From JAAYAE01 sp963678395 (GTDB taxonomy: Bacteria > Bacillota > Negativicutes > Acidaminococcales > Acidaminococcaceae): a stretch of DNA of 64,000 bases. How positions within the stretch are numbered: position 1 is the stretch's first letter; each line of letters opens with the position of its first letter. The notes under the pieces are model-generated. The model did not search any database and had not been told where the DNA came from. It saw only the letters and a list, made by a program, of their open reading frames with translations. The position numbers and the translations under genes were made by a program. Shown here in pieces: positions 61,883 to 64,000 of the stretch. The stretch lies in the NCBI GenBank assembly GCA_963678395.1, contig OY782827.1:1736001-1800000 (forward strand), in the 5' to 3' direction.

Positions 61883-63917
61883 TATAGTTGTTTTTTAGCA
61901 GAGATTGTTGTAATGGAATAGTAAACATAACCTCAGTACCAACGCCTAGCTTGCTTTTTAAACAAACCTCGCCTCCGTGCAATTCTACTAACTTTTTCAC
62001 TAATGGCAGCCCCAAACCAGTACCTTCATATTGCCTGCAGTAGGAACTGTCTACTTGTTCAAATTCAATAAAAATTCTTTCTAAATCTTCTTCCGCTATA
62101 CCAATGCCCGTATCCTTAACAATGGCTTCCATAACATCTTCACGTTTATAAATTTCTATTATTACTTTCCCTCCTTCCGGTGTAAACTTTACCGCATTTG
62201 ACAACAAATTATAAAATATTTGTCTAATCTTATGCACATCCGCAACTACCAAAAAATCATCAGGATTAATAGTCAGCAAGATGTTTAGGTGTTTTTTACC
62301 TATATAGCTATTAACATTATTGACTACAGGTTGCACTGCATTTTTAATATAAAACTTCTCCAAATTTAAAGACATTTTTCCCGTAGCTATTTTGGAAATA
62401 TCGAGAATATCATTAATTAACTGTAAGAGATGCTCACCGCTACTATAAATACTCTCAACATATTTTTTTTGTTTTACGTTTAAGCTCCCCAAAATGTTAT
62501 CACGCAAAATTTCAGCAGCACCCATAATTGCATTGAGAGGTGTTCTAAGCTCGTGGCTAATGTTACCCATAAACTGTGATTTTGCTACATCTACCTTATG
62601 TAGTTCTTCTAAAGCTCTTTGCAAATGCCCTGTACGTTCAGTCACTGTCTTCTCTAGCTTTTCATTTAGTGTCAGCAATTGTGCCGCCAAAGCTTTTTGT
62701 TTGTTATGTTCAATATATAATTGATGCAAAGTTTCTTCTCTATCCTGCGCTTTTCTTTGTAAATCATGAGAAATATCCTTGAATGTTTCCAAGAGTATAA
62801 CCCCTTCGTCTTTAGTGTTAAACTTTTTATAATGTTCTCTATTTAAACTATTAGCACCCAAAGCTTTAGCTTCATTGGTTGCTTTAACGATAGGGTCTGC
62901 CATCTTTGCTGCCAGCCAATTGCCGGCAATGATCATAATCGCCAAGCAGAGCACGCTTACAAAAAGAACCATGCGATTATTATCAGAAATAATTTTTAAA
63001 AAGCGTCCTTCCGGAATGCCAACACCAATCATAGCAACTTCTTCACCTGAATAATTAGTAATTATCTGGTCTAAAAAAATATGTGCCTCATTACCAATTT
63101 TGACCTCGCCAAAGTATTTATGCACTCCTTCTTCGCTTATCTCTTCACCCTCTGGAGCTCTACTACCTGTATAATGACCTCCTCTTTCCGCATTAATATT
63201 CGAAGTAATACGAATGCCATCAACAGAAATTGCCAGATAAGACTCTTTTACATAATCTGTATAATACCTAGGAAAATAATCATCATGATTTGCCACATCT
63301 CCAAGGATTATGCTCCCTATAACAGTGCTACTGTCAGCTTTACTAACAATAGGCACAATAGTCGTTCCCATCAGTGCCTTATCAAGGTAGCCTTTTTCCT
63401 TGTCTTTTGGTTGTTTTATAGCCACTATATACTCATTGTATTCCAAAGAATTCTGTGAAAATAGTTGATTTAAAGCTAAAACTTCCTCGGAAAAGATAGG
63501 TGTTTTAGCTAGGCGGGCATCATCTAACAAGATACCTAAACGAGATTTTTTTTGATAAACCATACTTAGCTCCAGCTTGGCCAAAAGTTCATCATCTTTC
63601 CCAACTATAACTACATAATCAGCATAGGGACAGTTTATTTTAATAGTGTCTAGAGCATTGATTAAACCTTTTTCATCTCGTTGTTCTATTAACTTTTGAA
63701 AAGAAGGACTTTGAGCTAAAACCATACCAGTTTGGCGTAAACCTTGAGCTCGATTAAACATAGAATTGCGCGCTGTTTTCATAGCTATGTTTAAATAGGT
63801 TTTTTCATTAAGCTCTATTTGTTTATTAAAAGCAAAATGTGATGCCAACAACAAAATACACATAGGTATTACGGTTAGCAAAACTACAAATATTGTCAAT
63901 TTTCTTCTAATACTCAT
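61875..63917 (-). CDS. Membrane sensor histidine kinase
   Basis: About 680 residues from the ATG at 63917, where ATGAGTATTAG overlaps the stop of the upstream gene; the frame is open to 63962. One helix (LTIFVVLLTVIPMCILLLAS), a large periplasmic dCACHE-like sensor (about 40-300), a second helix (MVLFVSVLCLAIMIIAG), a HAMP-like/coiled region, HisKA (GNISHELRTPLNAIMGA, His about 460) and HATPase_c (NLLSNAVKF, DTGIGI, GTGLGLPLV). All catalytic boxes are intact. Ligand is unknown. Confidence 0.9.
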   Translation of the reverse strand: MSIRRKLTIFVVLLTVIPMCILLLASHFAFNKQIELNEKTYLNIAMKTARNSMFNRAQGLRQTGMVLAQSPSFQKLIEQRDEKGLINALDTIKINCPYADYVVIVGKDDELLAKLELSMVYQKKSRLGILLDDARLAKTPIFSEEVLALNQLFSQNSLEYNEYIVAIKQPKDKEKGYLDKALMGTTIVPIVSKADSSTVIGSIILGDVANHDDYFPRYYTDYVKESYLAISVDGIRITSNINAERGGHYTGSRAPEGEEISEEGVHKYFGEVKIGNEAHIFLDQIITNYSGEEVAMIGVGIPEGRFLKIISDNNRMVLFVSVLCLAIMIIAGNWLAAKMADPIVKATNEAKALGANSLNREHYKKFNTKDEGVILLETFKDISHDLQRKAQDREETLHQLYIEHNKQKALAAQLLTLNEKLEKTVTERTGHLQRALEELHKVDVAKSQFMGNISHELRTPLNAIMGAAEILRDNILGSLNVKQKKYVESIYSSGEHLLQLINDILDISKIATGKMSLNLEKFYIKNAVQPVVNNVNSYIGKKHLNILLTINPDDFLVVADVHKIRQIFYNLLSNAVKFTPEGGKVIIEIYKREDVMEAIVKDTGIGIAEEDLERIFIEFEQVDSSYCRQYEGTGLGLPLVKKLVELHGGEVCLKSKLGVGTEVMFTIPLQQSLLKNNYNA

Positions 63918-64000
63918 TGTTTTCTCCAGCATTCTTGTTGATAAAATGACCATAATCAACAATAAGTTGCATTCTGTCTGCGCTTTCTAGTTTGCCTAAA
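63907..64000 (-). CDS. C-terminal end of an upstream gene (runs off window)
   Basis: About 30 codons ending GHFINKNAGENNEY with stop TAG at 63907-63909, overlapping the kinase start by 11 bases. In-frame and unbroken to the window edge. Product unknown; coupling to the kinase suggests a shared signalling function such as a periplasmic ligand-binding protein (inference from position only). Confidence 0.55.
   Translation of the reverse strand, partial: LGKLESADRMQLIVDYGHFINKNAGENNEY

Overview
This is a low-GC bacterial chromosome segment, most likely from an anaerobic Negativicutes (a Firmicute with an outer membrane). TonB-dependent outer-membrane receptors and periplasmic lipoproteins occur with Firmicute-type features: strong AGGAGG ribosome binding sites, a HutP-family protein, two-subunit L-serine dehydratase and 4-hydroxyphenylacetate decarboxylase. 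Genus is not resolved. Many genes are broken by indels, deletions, a nonsense codon or an IS. Some indels sit in homopolymer runs and could be sequencing errors.

Region 1 (1-20.8 kb, minus strand) is a corrinoid/tetrapyrrole acquisition locus under five cobalamin riboswitches, most followed by an intrinsic terminator. In transcription order: riboswitch 5 > BtuF-like protein > secreted protein > HgdB-like/HgdC-like pair (damaged); riboswitch 4 > TonB receptor; riboswitch 3 > TonB receptor; riboswitch 2 > receptor remnant > nitrilase > CbiZ (frameshifted) > BtuF-like lipoprotein > cobN (large internal deletion); riboswitch 1 > chlI (frameshifted) > chlD (classical -1 frameshift site) > secreted protein > BtuF-like lipoprotein > ABC exporter > BtuD-like ATPase > ABC-2 transporter. 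No BtuC permease is present.

Region 2 (20.9-31 kb): an IS3-family element truncates an orphan cas3 with no CRISPR array. Then come an icd 3'-end fragment, a MarR regulator with a flavoprotein/hydrolase operon, isocitrate dehydrogenase, a DcuC-like transporter and a LysR regulator.

Region 3 (31-39.8 kb): RsgA, remnants of an ion channel and of a GGDEF protein, a glycosyltransferase, a flavodoxin, and a decayed organic-acid catabolic cluster (DUF6282, SLC13-type transporter, RraA-like, DUF1932 dehydrogenase, divergent LysR).

Region 4 (39.8-47.3 kb) is a 7.3 kb island flanked by ~107 bp direct repeats made from the 3' half and terminator of tRNA-Leu. It holds a ComEC-type metallo-beta-lactamase protein, a 1290-residue trypsin-like/STAND-like protein, a Ser/Thr kinase and a small cysteine-containing protein. 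This resembles an AVAST-type anti-phage system and is the most interesting part of the window. No integrase is visible.

Region 5 (47.3-64 kb) is core metabolism: four tRNAs (Leu, Lys, Gln, His), RidA, L-serine dehydratase preceded by a terminator and a HutP-family gene, a sodium/solute symporter, CorA, the p-cresol-forming 4-hydroxyphenylacetate decarboxylase operon (hpdBCA) with upstream DUF4125 pair, SGNH hydrolase and MFS transporter, and a two-component system.
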